Shown here one piece after another: positions 1-10,245 of a stretch of DNA of 64,000 bases. The stretch comes from Schistocephalus solidus (Eukaryota; Platyhelminthes; Cestoda; Diphyllobothriidea; Diphyllobothriidae): the NCBI GenBank assembly GCA_017591395.1, contig WEDG01011723.1, positions 1-64,000 of the forward strand, in the 5' to 3' direction. How positions within the stretch are numbered: the stretch's first letter is position 1; every line of letters starts with the position of its first letter. Under the pieces are notes generated by a model. That model ran no database searches, was not told the origin of the DNA, and worked only from the letters and a program-made list of their open reading frames with translations. The translations under genes were made by a program, and so were the position numbers.

Positions 1-1200
1 CTATGGGTCATGATTTGTGTTAGTGAGAGAACGACCGATTTACCTGAACCACCTACGTGATTGCAGGTCGCCCTCGCCGTAGGACTTTTTCGACCGTTTG
101 GGAGGAGGGAAGGGTGAGGAGAGAGAAAGAAGGGAAGAAGTAAGAGAAAAGGAGAGGAGGAGAGATAGAGGAGGAAAGAATGGCGATAGGAGGGGGAGGA
201 GTTTTAGTAGGAGGGGAAGGGGGACACGGAGGACAGGAGAGGGGCAAGAGCAGGGGGAAGGGAGCAGACACACCGGGTGTGAAGACACACACAACACCGG
301 AGACCCTCACCTGGTTTAGCCCGCTGGTCGTGGCGGTTGCCCGGGGTGTGGTCTCTGGGAAGAACCACCTTCGAGGAGCCACAGGTGAGAGTTGGGTACC
401 AGCTAGAGGCGACCACAGGAGCATTCACTACCTATACGAGACGCATGGAGCGACCGAATACTACCTGTGTGATGCTTCCCATAACTAGTCCCCCCCCCCC
501 TTCAACCCAATACACAATGTACTAAAGTATTTTCAACATGTCCTCAAGAGCCCACTTCATCTCGGGAAATGCAGCATGCAGAAATGTGTTCAGGAGAATG
601 TAGGAATATGCAGGACGGTGAGAGGTTAGTGAGTGAAGAATGGTGTCAGCAGGACCAGGTGCCCCCTCTCGCATCTCAGCAGCCTATAAATATCTAAATT
701 TAGATGCTGGACAGGGCATATCGCTCTGAACGTGAGCTAAAACACCCTTTGTGCAGTAAAGTGTAAGTCAGGGTCTTCAGACAGATTGAACCTGCCTGGG
801 AGTCACGTAACTTTAGCTCCACCTAGTCACTGGAAAGGTGGCATCTTTGGCTACTGAGTCACTTTCCTACATATGCTCGCCCGATAGAGGATTTTTTAAG
901 AGAACGACCGTATGTCTTCGTTGGAATTAAAGCTCATCACTCGGTGCACCGGTGGGCAATGGAATGCTAGTCACCTCCGACAGTAATAGAAATATTAAGA
1001 TTCGCGTTTGTGCAGCCTGTATCCGCGTGTTAAGTTTGAACGTCCGGTCGAGAGCTCGATGATCTCAATGAATTCTACGCCTTGGTTTCTTGTCAGCCTA
1101 AGTGCGCAAACTCTCGACGACAATGACGACAGAGGGCACTACTTGCAGGGCTTACACATTTGTGTTTTATTATGTTGAAGTACTCATTGCTGTATACTAA
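1..1200. other. Intergenic, no gene recognised; purine-rich tract
   Basis: I see no coding homology here. Positions 98-250 are strongly purine-biased on the plus strand (GGA/GAA runs), which creates long but meaningless open frames such as a Pro/Ser/Leu-rich minus frame. A C-run lies near 490-500. The remainder is mixed-composition sequence without a recognisable repeat boundary. Confidence 0.6.
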
Positions 1201-1303
1201 CATTTGCATCTATAAGCATATGTATGAAATTGAAAATTGACATCCTAAGAAGTATAATTTGGAGAAAATAAGTTCCTCGCGGAAACGGTAACAAACTTCT
1301 TTA

Positions 1304-1341
1304 TGTAAATTTTTGACACTGATTTCCCAGGTCGTCGTCAG
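1304..1341 (-). ncRNA. Degenerate hammerhead-like motif downstream of PLE copy A
   Basis: On the minus strand a CTGACGA core is followed by a short CG-rich stretch and GAAA, then an AAATTTAC-like segment. It sits about 190 nt downstream of the end of the GIY-YIG reading frame of the minus-strand Penelope-like element. The stem II loop is missing, so this is at best a decayed ribozyme. PLE terminal repeats are known to carry hammerhead motifs, and the position fits that. Confidence 0.35.
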
Positions 1342-1527
1342 ACTGAAGTGAATGTGCGAAACAGTTACGATTTTAATCGTGCCCAAAAGATCGATATTGC
1401 TTGATCCTTCCAGCCAATGGCAGTCATGGTGGGGTGACATCTCGTTTGGATTGGCTGTCGCTTTTTCCATCTTTCTTTGAGATTACCGTACACGGCGTCC
1501 GATTCGATGTGCCGGTTAATGCATGAC

Positions 1528-1945
1528 TCACCTGATTAAACGACCTCCAAAAAATCCTCGATTTTTCTTAGTTGGACAGGAAGCAACAATGCGGGTTTTG
1601 GCCCAAGCAAATTTGCGCCCGGATTCCAATGTATGCATGGTAACTTGTGACAAGTGGTCTCGCCTCCTTACTGCCAATTTGTGTTCCTGTAGGCGTGTGG
1701 AGATGGATTTCTCTGTCTGACCAAAATATACCGCATTGCAACTTTCACATGGAATCTTGTGCACGACTTCTTTTTTTATCCAAATAGCCAACCCTATCCG
1801 TAGAGTGTACAAGCTGGTTTCGTAGTTTAGTCGTCGGTTTGCACGGCACTGGGATTTGGCGTTTCCTCAAGTGTCTTTCAACGAGTTCGAGCACCTTCTT
1901 AATGTACGGATGTATTCGCCAGTTTTTAAGTTTGGGCGCTTTGAT
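1528..1945 (-). pseudogene. Penelope-like element A: linker and GIY-YIG endonuclease, truncated
   Basis: The minus strand encodes the C-terminal part of a Penelope-like retroelement protein. Near 1,945-1,860 is the linker typical of PLEs (IHPYIKKVLELVERHL), followed by a HKPTTKL-like segment. The frame 1,812-1,528 then carries the endonuclease: VVHKIPCESCNAVYFGQTEK, then RLQEHKLAVRRRDHLSQV. Conserved features are the Cys pair before the Tyr of the GIY-like motif, the GQT, and the Arg...EH motif. The family inserts copies by target-primed reverse transcription. No intact reverse transcriptase is found upstream, so the copy is 5'-truncated and a stop or frameshift separates the segments. PLE assignment is firm; activity is not expected. 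Confidence 0.8.
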
Positions 1946-2340
1946 CAGAACAAGCTAGTTCCTTGCCTTTTTCTTTTAACTCCTGTCGTCTCATGCATTG
2001 ACACACAAAATCTCTGGGGTAGAGCTCATTGTCAGAGAAGTGCAATTTGCACGATTGAGTAGCTGTTAACAGTATTCCGCTTGTGAGTGACGGGTTGGTT
2101 GCTCTGGTACGCGTTCTGTGAGAATAATTCATACAAGTAATTCAGTTAAATTCGATAGCTGTCATCGTCGGACCAATGTGTTTTCGCTGGATTGAGCCGG
2201 CAGTTGACAACACTCCCTTTGTGAGCGTTTGCTCTCATAAGGCATGATGATTTCGGCATAAGTTCCCTTTTGGGTAAACTGATGAGCGTAATGTTCCATC
2301 GGTCTTTCGTTGCAAACGAACATCCAGAAATGGGAGTCTG

Positions 2341-2560
2341 GTGGTAACTAGGCTTTCACCGATCGGTTACAGGACTCGCTCGTCTTCCAAGGCTCAAACT
2401 CGCAACCTATTGGTTAGAAGTTCATTGATCTAACTACTGCGCCACGCACCAATTTTCAAAGCCTGGTATTGGGTATGACTGGCTGATGATGGCTAGTAAG
2501 CCAGAAATGGCCATTCCAGTCTCCCGGGTCTTTGTCGGTCAGCAATTGCAGAGAAAAATT
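2341..2560 (+). repeat. SINE-like tRNA-headed repeat, rearranged copy
   Basis: From 2,365 to about 2,450 the tRNA-like head and the tail end of the repeat appear in minus orientation: the complement of a GACGAGxGAGTCCTGTAACCG tail piece, then the complement of an A-box (GTGGCGCAGTAG-like). From about 2,465 the central part of the same family (GGGTATGACTGGCTGATGATGG...) appears in plus orientation. The copy is therefore an inversion or composite of two insertions. Its plus segment contains the best-preserved hammerhead-like fold in the window. Confidence 0.8.
2477..2521 (+). ncRNA. Hammerhead-ribozyme-like fold in SINE-like repeat (best-preserved copy)
   Basis: Stem I is GACTGG (2,477-2,482) with CCAGTC (2,516-2,521), six Watson-Crick pairs. 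The core CTGATGA (2,483-2,489) matches C3-U4-G5-A6-N7-G8-A9. Stem II is TGGCT/AGCCA, five pairs, closed by an AGTA loop, followed by GAAA (2,504-2,507). The segment A-TGGCCA-T forms a very short or intermolecular palindromic stem III, and the predicted cleavage triplet is ATT, cutting after 2,515. All expected core bases are present. The short palindromic stem III is typical of hammerheads that act as dimers. Folding is read by eye; catalysis is inference. Confidence 0.65.
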
Positions 2561-2569
2561 AACGTCCAC

Positions 2570-3060
2570 AACAAAATTTTGCCATTAATATACCTACGGT
2601 CAATTAAGTAACTTCCTACAATAAGATACCTCTTTAAGAATTGCTTGAATTTGATAATTCACTGTCGAATATCTATGTAAATTGTTTTTATAAAGTTGAA
2701 TCAAGATGAAAATAGGGAAATTTGACTGTTTTTTGACTTTCCAGAAAATAAATGATCCATTTTCTGCGGAATATGAAAGAACTTACTTTTGGCTTTATAT
2801 TAGAAAGTTTTCCACTTCATTTGTTTACTTTAGTGCCCCGTTCTAAGATTTTAAATACACACCAGAGTGGCCGAATATATACTATTATTTTGCGAAAATT
2901 CGTAATCTTCTTTCCATGGCGTTTCTAAATTCTAGATAAGCGGAAATTATATTATAAAAAAGTACCTTATTCCACGCTTCAAAATTTAAATAGCCTTTAT
3001 TATTATTATTAATCCTTAAGGCTATCTGTACGTATCTTGTAATCGTTCCGCATTGTCACC
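2570..3060. other. AT-rich intergenic stretch, nothing recognised
   Basis: The sequence is AT-rich with a short TTA/ATT run near 2,997-3,015. I see no gene, RNA or repeat boundary that I can support. Confidence 0.5.
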
Positions 3061-3465
3061 GTATCACAACAAAATATACTGGCAAGCAAGTTTTTCCTGC
3101 GTTTTGTGGCGAAAAACGTCGCAGATTTACAAAACTTAGTTTATTACGCTGAATTATTTGCTTTTTGAAAAACAGTGTGATTCCTCACTCTTGCCTTTAC
3201 CTGATTTTCAGTAAATTAAGATCAAATTTTCCGATAGCAGAAGGAATAACCTTGGAAAATTTCTAACTTGTATTAATGTTCTTTATTAGCACAATGCCCA
3301 AAAGCTATAGAATTCTGTGATATTAAGTAGCAAACGCGATTTCTCAAATTTCCGGCAAACTCCGATTTCGTCTGAATCTTGGTGGTTTTCCTTATATTTA
3401 CTGCAGTAAACATGCAGCATTATTTAGCAAAAGGCATTCTGAGCCCTAAATCCACTCAACAAATG
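3061..3465 (+). repeat. Interspersed repeat family C, copy 1
   Basis: This block shares long segments with 4,290-4,500 (near-identical over the last 80 bases, e.g. GGTGGTTTTCCTTATATTTA and GCATTCTGAGCCCTAAATCC) and with 40,860-41,220. The shared parts include a CGTTTTGTnnnnAAAAACG imperfect palindrome near 3,099 and TTATATTAAT-like and CACAACAAA-like words. It has no coding capacity that I recognise. It may be a non-autonomous DNA element or solo non-coding repeat; the family is unknown to me. Confidence 0.6.
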
Positions 3466-3599
3466 ACATTTTCAGAAATTGTTTTTATGCGTTTCGTCAC
3501 CTACTGTATTTGTGTGGGCTTCCTGTCGTGCAAGCAGCCAGACGTACTAATGAGTGGCAGCCAAATGAAGTCCTTGCTCCAGTAACCCAACCTCCGTCC

Positions 3600-4260
3600 T
3601 TGTAAGTGTTTTCTAAAATCTGTATCTTTTTGTATGCATTGACAGCTAGAACTAACTTGGTTGTGGTAGAATGGAGCAGATATTTCGACTGCCACAAATG
3701 GCAGTGTCCACTACGTTCCCCACGGAGTGAGCCCAGCACAGGGGACTTGCCTGTGGCAGACTTTTGCTGCACCGCTCAAACTCCCTTCTCTCTCACCCGA
3801 TGATGTTCGGCAAGCGAAACAGTCCGTTTACGCGTGCCAAGCGCACGACCCATGTCCCACTTCGGATCTATCAGTCTGCTGTTAGGGCAGCCACTTTGCA
3901 CTTGAGCAGCGCCATTGCAATCTGCCTGGCAGCCCTGCAAAGGACCAACTTAGTAGGGAACCTTACCAGCCACGTCTACTTGCGTGTTGGATGGTTTATA
4001 GTGTGGAATGCGCTGATCTGCGCTGATCATTGCCGCTCTCACTTCCTTATTCACTCCAACCGACTGTCCGAGCCGCTTCACGACCTGGCACTGGAAGGGG
4101 GCATAGTGATTGACAGGGCGTCTAAAGCCTGACACCCACGCATGTACGGCGATAAGTAAGGGGTGGTGCGGACTCAGTCAACCCCTATAAACACGCGCAG
4201 TCCTTTAAGAGGTAAAATAGTATACAGTCGACAGGAGGTTCATCAGACTCCCCCAATCAA
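3600..4260. other. GC-richer unclassified stretch between two family C repeats
   Basis: The composition differs from the AT-rich flanks. A 122-codon plus-strand frame (3,764-4,132) exists, but its translation shows no recognisable domain and no splice context, so I do not call it a gene. It lies exactly between two copies of repeat C and may be an unrelated insertion or the interior of a larger repeat. Confidence 0.4.
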
Positions 4261-4289
4261 AGAGGGCTTCTTTATCATCGGCGGGCTTT

Positions 4290-4500
4290 TGCATTTGAGT
4301 CATATTAATGTTCTTTAATAGCACAATACACAAAACTATGAACTTTGCTCTATGATATTAAATAGCATACGCAATTTCTCGAATGTCCAGCAATCTCCGA
4401 TTTCGCCCGAATCTTGGTGGTTTTCCTTATATTTACTGCAATAAACGTACAGCGTTATTTAGCAAAAGGCATTCTGAGCCCTAAATCCACTCAACAAACG
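4290..4500 (+). repeat. Interspersed repeat family C, copy 2
   Basis: This is a direct copy of the 3' half of the repeat at 3,061-3,465, about 1 kb downstream and in the same orientation. Matching words include CCGATTTCG, GAATCTTGGTGGTTTTCC and CATTCTGAGCCCTAAATCCA. The two copies differ by scattered substitutions, so they are diverged rather than an assembly duplication. Confidence 0.65.
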
Positions 4501-4681
4501 AAAATAGCAATACCAATTGTGCGATTATTTTCTCAACTAAATTTGCAGAAAACATTGCATGAGTTAGGTCACCTAAATGGGCTGGGCTGCCTGGGCTCAC
4601 GACATGTTTCCCAAACCTTTTTTTGGAAATCATAAGTTTGTATATTAAAAATTATATATTTTCATTGGTATTTACAAGGTG

Positions 4682-4994
4682 CTAGTTGTATACACAAAAA
4701 GGGAGCTGCCATATTATATCCTGACGAAGCAGGAATGCCTGTGCTCGACGCATCGCCTTGTGTAAAGATGAACTTTTTATATCAAAAGAACTGCTTGATA
4801 AATTGGTGTTTATCCTTTCAAAAAAGTTTGGCACTACTTGGAGCGAACGAAAAACAGCTGAGCCATTAAGCAGGTCCACATGGCTCCACTCAAACATGGC
4901 GTAGCCAAATATGTCCTCGAAAAAAACATCAATCGACTTTGAATTCAACTCAGCATTCTTTTCCCAGAACAGCGAATTACCCATTTGAGGCTAA
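4682..4994 (-). CDS. Possible terminal exon of an unrecognised minus-strand gene
   Basis: The minus strand is open for 100 codons from MGNSLFWEKNAELNSKSIDV to a stop at 4,682. It is directly preceded by a good 3' splice site (pyrimidine-rich CCTATTCTACTTTTAG, exon from about 4,994). The composition looks protein-like: mixed hydrophobic and acidic residues, no low complexity, with FFEDIFGYAMFEWSHVDLL and an Arg/Ala/Leu helix near the end. I do not recognise the family. No matching upstream exon was identified between 5.0 and 9 kb, so it could be chance. An A/T-rich 3' flank follows. Confidence 0.3.
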
Positions 4995-4999
4995 AAGTA

Positions 5000-5790
5000 G
5001 AATAGGAGACTGATAAACATTAAACGTTTACTGGGTTGTCTCCTAATAGCAAGGCAGATAAGTGCAAGAATACTAATCTGCTCTTACTGACAGAGCTCCG
5101 AGGCTCTGTAATTTCATACATACACACTAGTAATGCTTTCTTTTTATGAATAAAGTTAACAACATCTCATTGGTACATTGAATAGCCTGCCACACTTATA
5201 TGTGATTTAGAAAAATAGCTCGTTGCACTGCAGTCTTTAGTTTTCATGGGGAATAATGCAAAAATAATGGAAAAATGCACGGCAGATTAAACACATCAAA
5301 CGATGCTAGATCGCTGCTGTTACACAAATAAATGAATGAGTTTGTCAGAAGAAACCGGGGCATTCACTGGAAGAGGTTTATTTTTATGCCCAACGTTTTG
5401 GGTAATAGTTTCATCTACGGTCACTAGTATTTACTTATGCTAATCTAAAAGCGAATTAAAAAGTATGCATGGTTGATTAAAAAAAATCCCAAAAGGACAG
5501 AGAGCTGCTGATACACAAATTAATCAATGTGATCATCTTCCAAATATGCTTCATACGTGTTTACGAAATTGCAAGCCCATTATGAATTAATATTAAATCC
5601 ACCAAAGAGAGTCTAATGTCCAGTATTTCTGATTTGTGTTTATTGTGCCTTACCGGTAATTAAATTATCGCTACAGGCAGTTTCATACAGTAAAAATTTT
5701 GAAGGCTATGCAAAAGATCGAAAAATAAAGTATCCTGCTGTTTTTCTGAGTATTTTACACTCTGTTAATATTCCTGATCAAAACCGACAA
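5000..5790. other. AT-rich intergenic stretch, nothing recognised
   Basis: No gene, RNA or clear repeat is visible. Several AATAAA-like words on both strands are expected at this base composition. Confidence 0.5.
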
Positions 5791-5795
5791 GACAA

Positions 5796-5960
5796 CGAGC
5801 ACGTGGCGCAGTGGGTAGAGCATTGAACCTCTGATCAACAGGGCACGGGTTCGATCCTCGGGTGGGCACCACCTAGGGTTGGGTATGGCTGGCTGACGAC
5901 GGCTAATAAGCGAGAAACGGCCATTCCAATCCCCTAGTCTTTGTTGGTAATAAAATTCTG
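5796..5960 (+). repeat. SINE-like tRNA-headed repeat, plus copy
   Basis: The head contains a pol III A-box-like GTGGCGCAGTGGG (about 5,812) and a B-box-like GGGTTCGATCCTC (about 5,848). The central segment GGGTTGGGTATGGCTGG and a ribozyme-like core CTGACGACGGCTAATAAGC with GAAA follow. The stem I 3' strand is mutated (CCAATC instead of CCAGTC) and stem II has an AGCG for AGCC change, so this hammerhead-like fold is decayed. The copy ends near TTTGTTGGTAATAAAATTCTG. Confidence 0.85.
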
Positions 5961-7190
5961 CCAATTTTGCACTTCGTTGTCTACGCCAGGTTACACGTGA
6001 CTGAACAATGATATAAAAGAAGGTAAGAACTATCTGGTATTTTCAGTGTCCTATTCGGTTACTCATGGTCCTAGAGAGCATTTTCAGTTATCGCGTTTGA
6101 TAAGGATCGTTGTTAGTTCCTCTTGCTGTAAAAATCATTCCGATAAAGTAACTGTAAGTAGCATAAAGAAAATAACAAGACATGATTATGGCTTAAAGTG
6201 GTTAATATTGTTTATTGTAGTATAGAGAAAGTGTGGCGTACTGTAAGTATAAACGCGAGGTTAATCTTTGAAAATGTGGCGTTGCAGATGACATTGTAAC
6301 TGCTTTTTGAACTGGGCTTGTAAGGTTCGCAGCCAAGAATCCGTCCAGCTTCAACGAAAATGAGATTGCATCTCCTTATCCCATATTCCGTGTAGAAGAC
6401 AGGCAGTTTTATTCTAGTCAGCTGGCTTAGTAAGTAATTAAACGTGTTGTCAAAAGTCCCCAATTTATTGCAGCTACTTCTTAGAAAACTAGCCGGAGAT
6501 TCTGTTGATGCAAGATTTTTAAGCATAAAAATAGAGAAAAATACTTTTTAATGAAATACAAGAAGATAAATCGACACATAAGCCAAAATAGTAATAAGAT
6601 CATGGCAAATAAGTAAACTCATAAACCGTCAGTTGCATATATATATATATATATATATAGATATATATATATAATGTTTAAGTGCATATTCGCTATAGAT
6701 TTATAAAAGTTAATTTTCTTAATATCATGGAAAATTGTATTTATGTGCATGAAAACATCAACGAAATCAACTATAAAGAATTCGATCAAGAAAAAAAAAA
6801 CAGATTTCATACATGTCACCAAAACCTATAATGCAGACTATTTAGATTTTAAAAACGATGATGCCTGATAATTTTAGGTGTTAATGCGACTCCCTAGCTC
6901 TCTGAAACATGAATACTTAATTTAATTTTGAACGTTTTTTAAAAATTAGCAACGATTTAACAGTTTACCCGCAAATTCCAAGAAATGATAAAGGGCAAAC
7001 AAACACATAAATAATGCTTTCCACATCGTTATAACGTTTACTTGCCGGTAGGCCACTGAATTTAAATGAAGATAGGGGGTAATTTCATTGGTACCGAATA
7101 CTGACTGACAAATAGGGTTGCAATTGCTGTGATATGCCAATGAGCGCACTTAATCGGGAAAGCGCAAACAATTTTTTCCTTCGAGAATAA
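5960..7190. other. AT-rich intergenic stretch with a TA microsatellite
   Basis: A (TA)n tract lies at about 6,638-6,673. A 104-codon minus frame (6,526-6,212) ends in a TAA that overlaps an AATAAA word, but its translation shows no recognisable domain, so it is left uncalled. Confidence 0.5.
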
Positions 7191-7700
7191 TTACGACTCA
7201 CTAAATGCATGACAATAATTTGGCTTGAACATAGGAAAATATAGATTATTTTCTAGGATTCAGCTAACTATCACATTCTCTCTTTCCTAAACAAGGAAAG
7301 AGGGCTAGAGACGTGTGTGTGCTCAGTGACTGACAAAGCCAAGCAAACTTGGAAAAGTAATCCTTGTCTGTGGGCGTACCGGGATTCATTCCTGGCTGAA
7401 GCGTCTGACACAACTAAAGGCGATACAGAATTCACGTTATCAAGTAGTGATTTAAGCTTTGCCCTGGTTATAAGCAGAACCGAGTTATCATTTTATTTGG
7501 CAATATTTCAAGCCGGAACTGCCTGTTTGCCGTGAGGATTACGAGTTGCGGTATACTGCTCTTAGTTGTGAGCAGACCCGTCGGACCAAAGTTGGACGGA
7601 CCGCACCCCCTACCATTTCCCACTGGCTTGCTCGAGTGGAAACAACTAGCGTTAAAGTTGGGGGCCTCGTAAAACTTGAAAATAGGTCTGGGTCCTTTTG
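7190..7700 (+). repeat. Diverged tandem duplication, unit 1
   Basis: This unit aligns in order with 8,040-8,500. Shared landmarks are ACAATAATTTGG, TTCAGTGACTGA-like, a TGTACCGGGxTT-like segment, TCTGACxCAACT, AAGTAGxGxTTT, AGAACCxAxTTA, CATTTTATTTGGC-like and GGACCGCAC followed by CACTGGxTTGCT. It has no recognisable protein. A (TTC)n tract at about 7,729-7,763 follows the unit. Confidence 0.55.
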
Positions 7701-7728
7701 AGTAGGTTGAAACCTGAAAGCTAGCGTC

Positions 7729-7763
7729 TTTTCTTCTTCTTCTTCTTCTTCTTCTTCTTCTTC
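7729..7763 (+). repeat. (TTC)n microsatellite
   Basis: About eleven uninterrupted TTC repeats; the minus strand reads as a poly-Glu frame, which is an artefact of the repeat. Confidence 0.95.
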
Positions 7764-8039
7764 CTCACAACTGCTGCATTCGTGTGAGGAGTAATCTCGT
7801 GGTTTCTCCGACGTAGTTAATTTGTCCACAACTGCAACAGATACGCTGCACTACTCCGGATGTTAACTGCCGTGGAAGTAGGTCTTTTAGTCTCATGATC
7901 TGACGGTTACCCCTGGCCTGTACTCAACCCCAAACCCAATATAATTTCAAAACTTGCTGCCAGCCTGGAAACCATACCTCGACAGCACGCACTATTTTAT
8001 CCTGTGGGAAATATATTTTGAGAGTATAAACCTCCGCAG

Positions 8040-8500
8040 AATGCAGCACAATAATTTGGGTTGGAAGAAAAGTAAGAGAGGCTATTTTCTAATATTCATT
8101 CTTTTTTCACGCCCAACGCGTTTTCATGGTAAGACAAAAATGCCTTAAGCTGAGAATAGGTTCAGTGACTGAAAATTTAACCATTAAAGTGATCCTTACC
8201 TGCATGTGTACCGGGCTTAATTCGTGGGTCACTCCTCTGACGCAACTCAAGGAAACATGGGATGCAATTCAATAAGTAGCGGTTTCGGCTTTGCGTTCGT
8301 CCTACGAAGAACCAACTTAGTACTTCATTTGACCATCTTTCAAGTCAGTACTGTCTGCGCATTGTGAGGGTTGCTGGGGGGAGGGCTGCTCAGAGTACTG
8401 AATTTAGTCGCTGAATCCAATTTGGAGGAACCGCACACCCTCGCATTGCCCAGTGGTTTGCTTGAGTCAGGCCGACTAGTATTTACTTTGGGCGCAGGTT
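8040..8500 (+). repeat. Diverged tandem duplication, unit 2
   Basis: Second unit of the duplication described at 7,190-7,700, in the same orientation and about 850 bp downstream. The divergence is substantial, so the duplication is old. The stretch 8,500-9,010 after it shows partial similarity only and no gene. Confidence 0.55.
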
Positions 8501-9009
8501 TTCTATCCCAGGCTACCGTCAGTCAACGTGGTGTCAGTGTACGTGACAGCATTTGCCAGTTGGCACGTGTGTCTCCTGTGTGTTCCTGGTTTAATTCGAA
8601 TGTGGCCCCTCTGGAGACAAAAATGCCTGTGGTGTTCAACATCAGTGAATAGGAGGCCACGGATGTTTATATAAACACCAAAGTACGCTAATTGTAACTC
8701 CTTTCTCGTCAGTTGGATAGTCAACGTTGTGCCTGATAGATTTTTCCTGGTACACAGAAAAGAATACTGAAGGGCTTGGCGGCGGGGCTAGGAGACTGCT
8801 CTGCTTTACCCCTTAAGACCAGTGCAAAGGCCGCCATAAAATGGCCTGAATATCGCGTGAAACCTTTGGAAGAGGTCAACTGCATATTATATTTTTCAGA
8901 TCCCGCCTATATGAGAGAGCGAGAGAGAGGATATGAATACGCTTTATTTTGAAGTATCATTAAAAAAATTCAGCAAAAACATTAATGGCTCCATTCACTA
9001 AGAGAATAG

Positions 9010-10245
9010 GATAAGTAAACATACTATGCAAGAATCAAAGAGTCAAAAATGGACATCTAGTGGGGATACAGTTCTAGTCTCAGCTTTTTTATTTCATTCT
9101 CTTCACATGTAAGGTAGCGTGCTAGAAATAGCAAAACGTAGCGCTGGTATGCCAATGTACGGCAAGCTATTTGAGGAAAATATCGGCACATCGGATGAGA
9201 AGACTTCATGGCCATCAGCTTCGAGTGGAGGGGATGGATAACATCATCAATAATTCGCCCAGAAAATTGTGCGACTGTTGCGAAGTGTCATTTTGTTATC
9301 AAATCCACTAAAACAGTATAAGAAACACCAGCAGCAGAAGAGAGCATTCAGAGAGTACGTTTTAGAATCAAAAAATCCTTTTTAAATGAAGGCTGGAAAA
9401 ATCACGGGAGAAGAATAAAGGATGAGGGGAAGAATGCATGCCACTATAAAGGGCTTGAGGTGTGTGATAGGAATGTCAACGGCGGATATAATATAGAAGT
9501 TTACGAATTTTTGTAAAAAGAGTATCAATAGGTTGGGAGAATGAAAGATGGGATGTCAGAGTAACGCAAAGGCACTGGAAACAGGATACCTCGTTGGAGA
9601 GGATGAATGAGGATTCAGAACTAGGAGAGGGTAGCAGGTGAAAAACACATTGCAACGATTTCTCATGGTTGAGTTGAAGACCATTATCTGACGACCAAGC
9701 TGAGACATGGTCCAGGCCATACTTCAGAGACAGGAGATGTGCATGATTTTTAAAAGGATGAACAGCAACCATATTTTCGGCATATTTTATACACAGACAG
9801 TCATTTAATGATTGCAAACCGTCAGTATGGAGGGAGAAGAGGAGAGGGTATAGGATGGCACCTTGAAGAACACCGCAGTTGTTTGGAAGGACAGTAGATG
9901 TCCACTTGCCGGATTGTACGAATTGAGTGCGGGAAGTAAAATAATCTTCGAGCCAAGAGACAACCCCGCCGGGAGAGCCACACGCGGATGTTTTATTAAG
10001 GAGGAGATGGCGCAGGATGGTGTTGAAGGCAGAGGAGTAGTCAAGAAATGCGCATGCGTACGCACGGCAGCCCTTATCTAAATGTCGTAGAGCCGAATGT
10101 ACTACAAGGGCAACGGCATCTAGGGTACTACGCCGGGCCTTATATGCAAATTGTAACGGGTCGGAGAAATTGGAGGAAAAAGGCTTAAGTGTATCGAGAG
10201 CGACTATTTCAGCAATCTTCAGTAAAGCGGATCAGCTCGAAAGAC
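9010..10245 (-). pseudogene. Non-LTR retrotransposon reverse transcriptase, 5'-truncated, decayed (copy 1)
   Basis: The minus strand encodes fragments of a non-LTR reverse transcriptase. They include the palm segment after AFNTI (near 10,065-9,950) and a catalytic box read as KYAENMV in place of YADDxV (near 9,780). The downstream segment is HVSAWSSDNGLQLNHEKS, and the frame continues to a 3' end near 9,010. It is the same element as the plus-strand copy at 16,480-18,141 and shares its 3' terminus. Frame breaks and the D to E/N changes in the active box indicate a dead copy. Homology in this copy begins near 10,245. Confidence 0.85.

Noticed and set aside
40..488. Overlapping Pro/Ser-rich and Arg/Gly-rich frames at the window start
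   Set aside because: They arise from the purine-rich tract; no domain, no splice sites and no conservation can be argued.
3764..4132. 122-codon plus frame
   Set aside because: No recognisable domain; it lies in a short GC-rich insert between two repeats, so chance is the better explanation.
5812..5870. Possible functional tRNA genes at SINE heads (also 24.36, 46.06, 46.37, 57.51 kb)
   Set aside because: A- and B-boxes are present, but the acceptor stems do not close into a tRNA cloverleaf and the heads always continue into the repeat body. They are SINE-like promoters, not tRNA genes.
6212..6526. 104-codon minus frame ending in a TAA within AATAAA
   Set aside because: The translation matches nothing I know and the acceptor is only moderate. 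In AT-rich DNA this combination is not rare, so it is not called.
7539..7829. Frame with a poly-Glu run
   Set aside because: The Glu run is the (TTC)n microsatellite read on the minus strand; the flanks show no domain.
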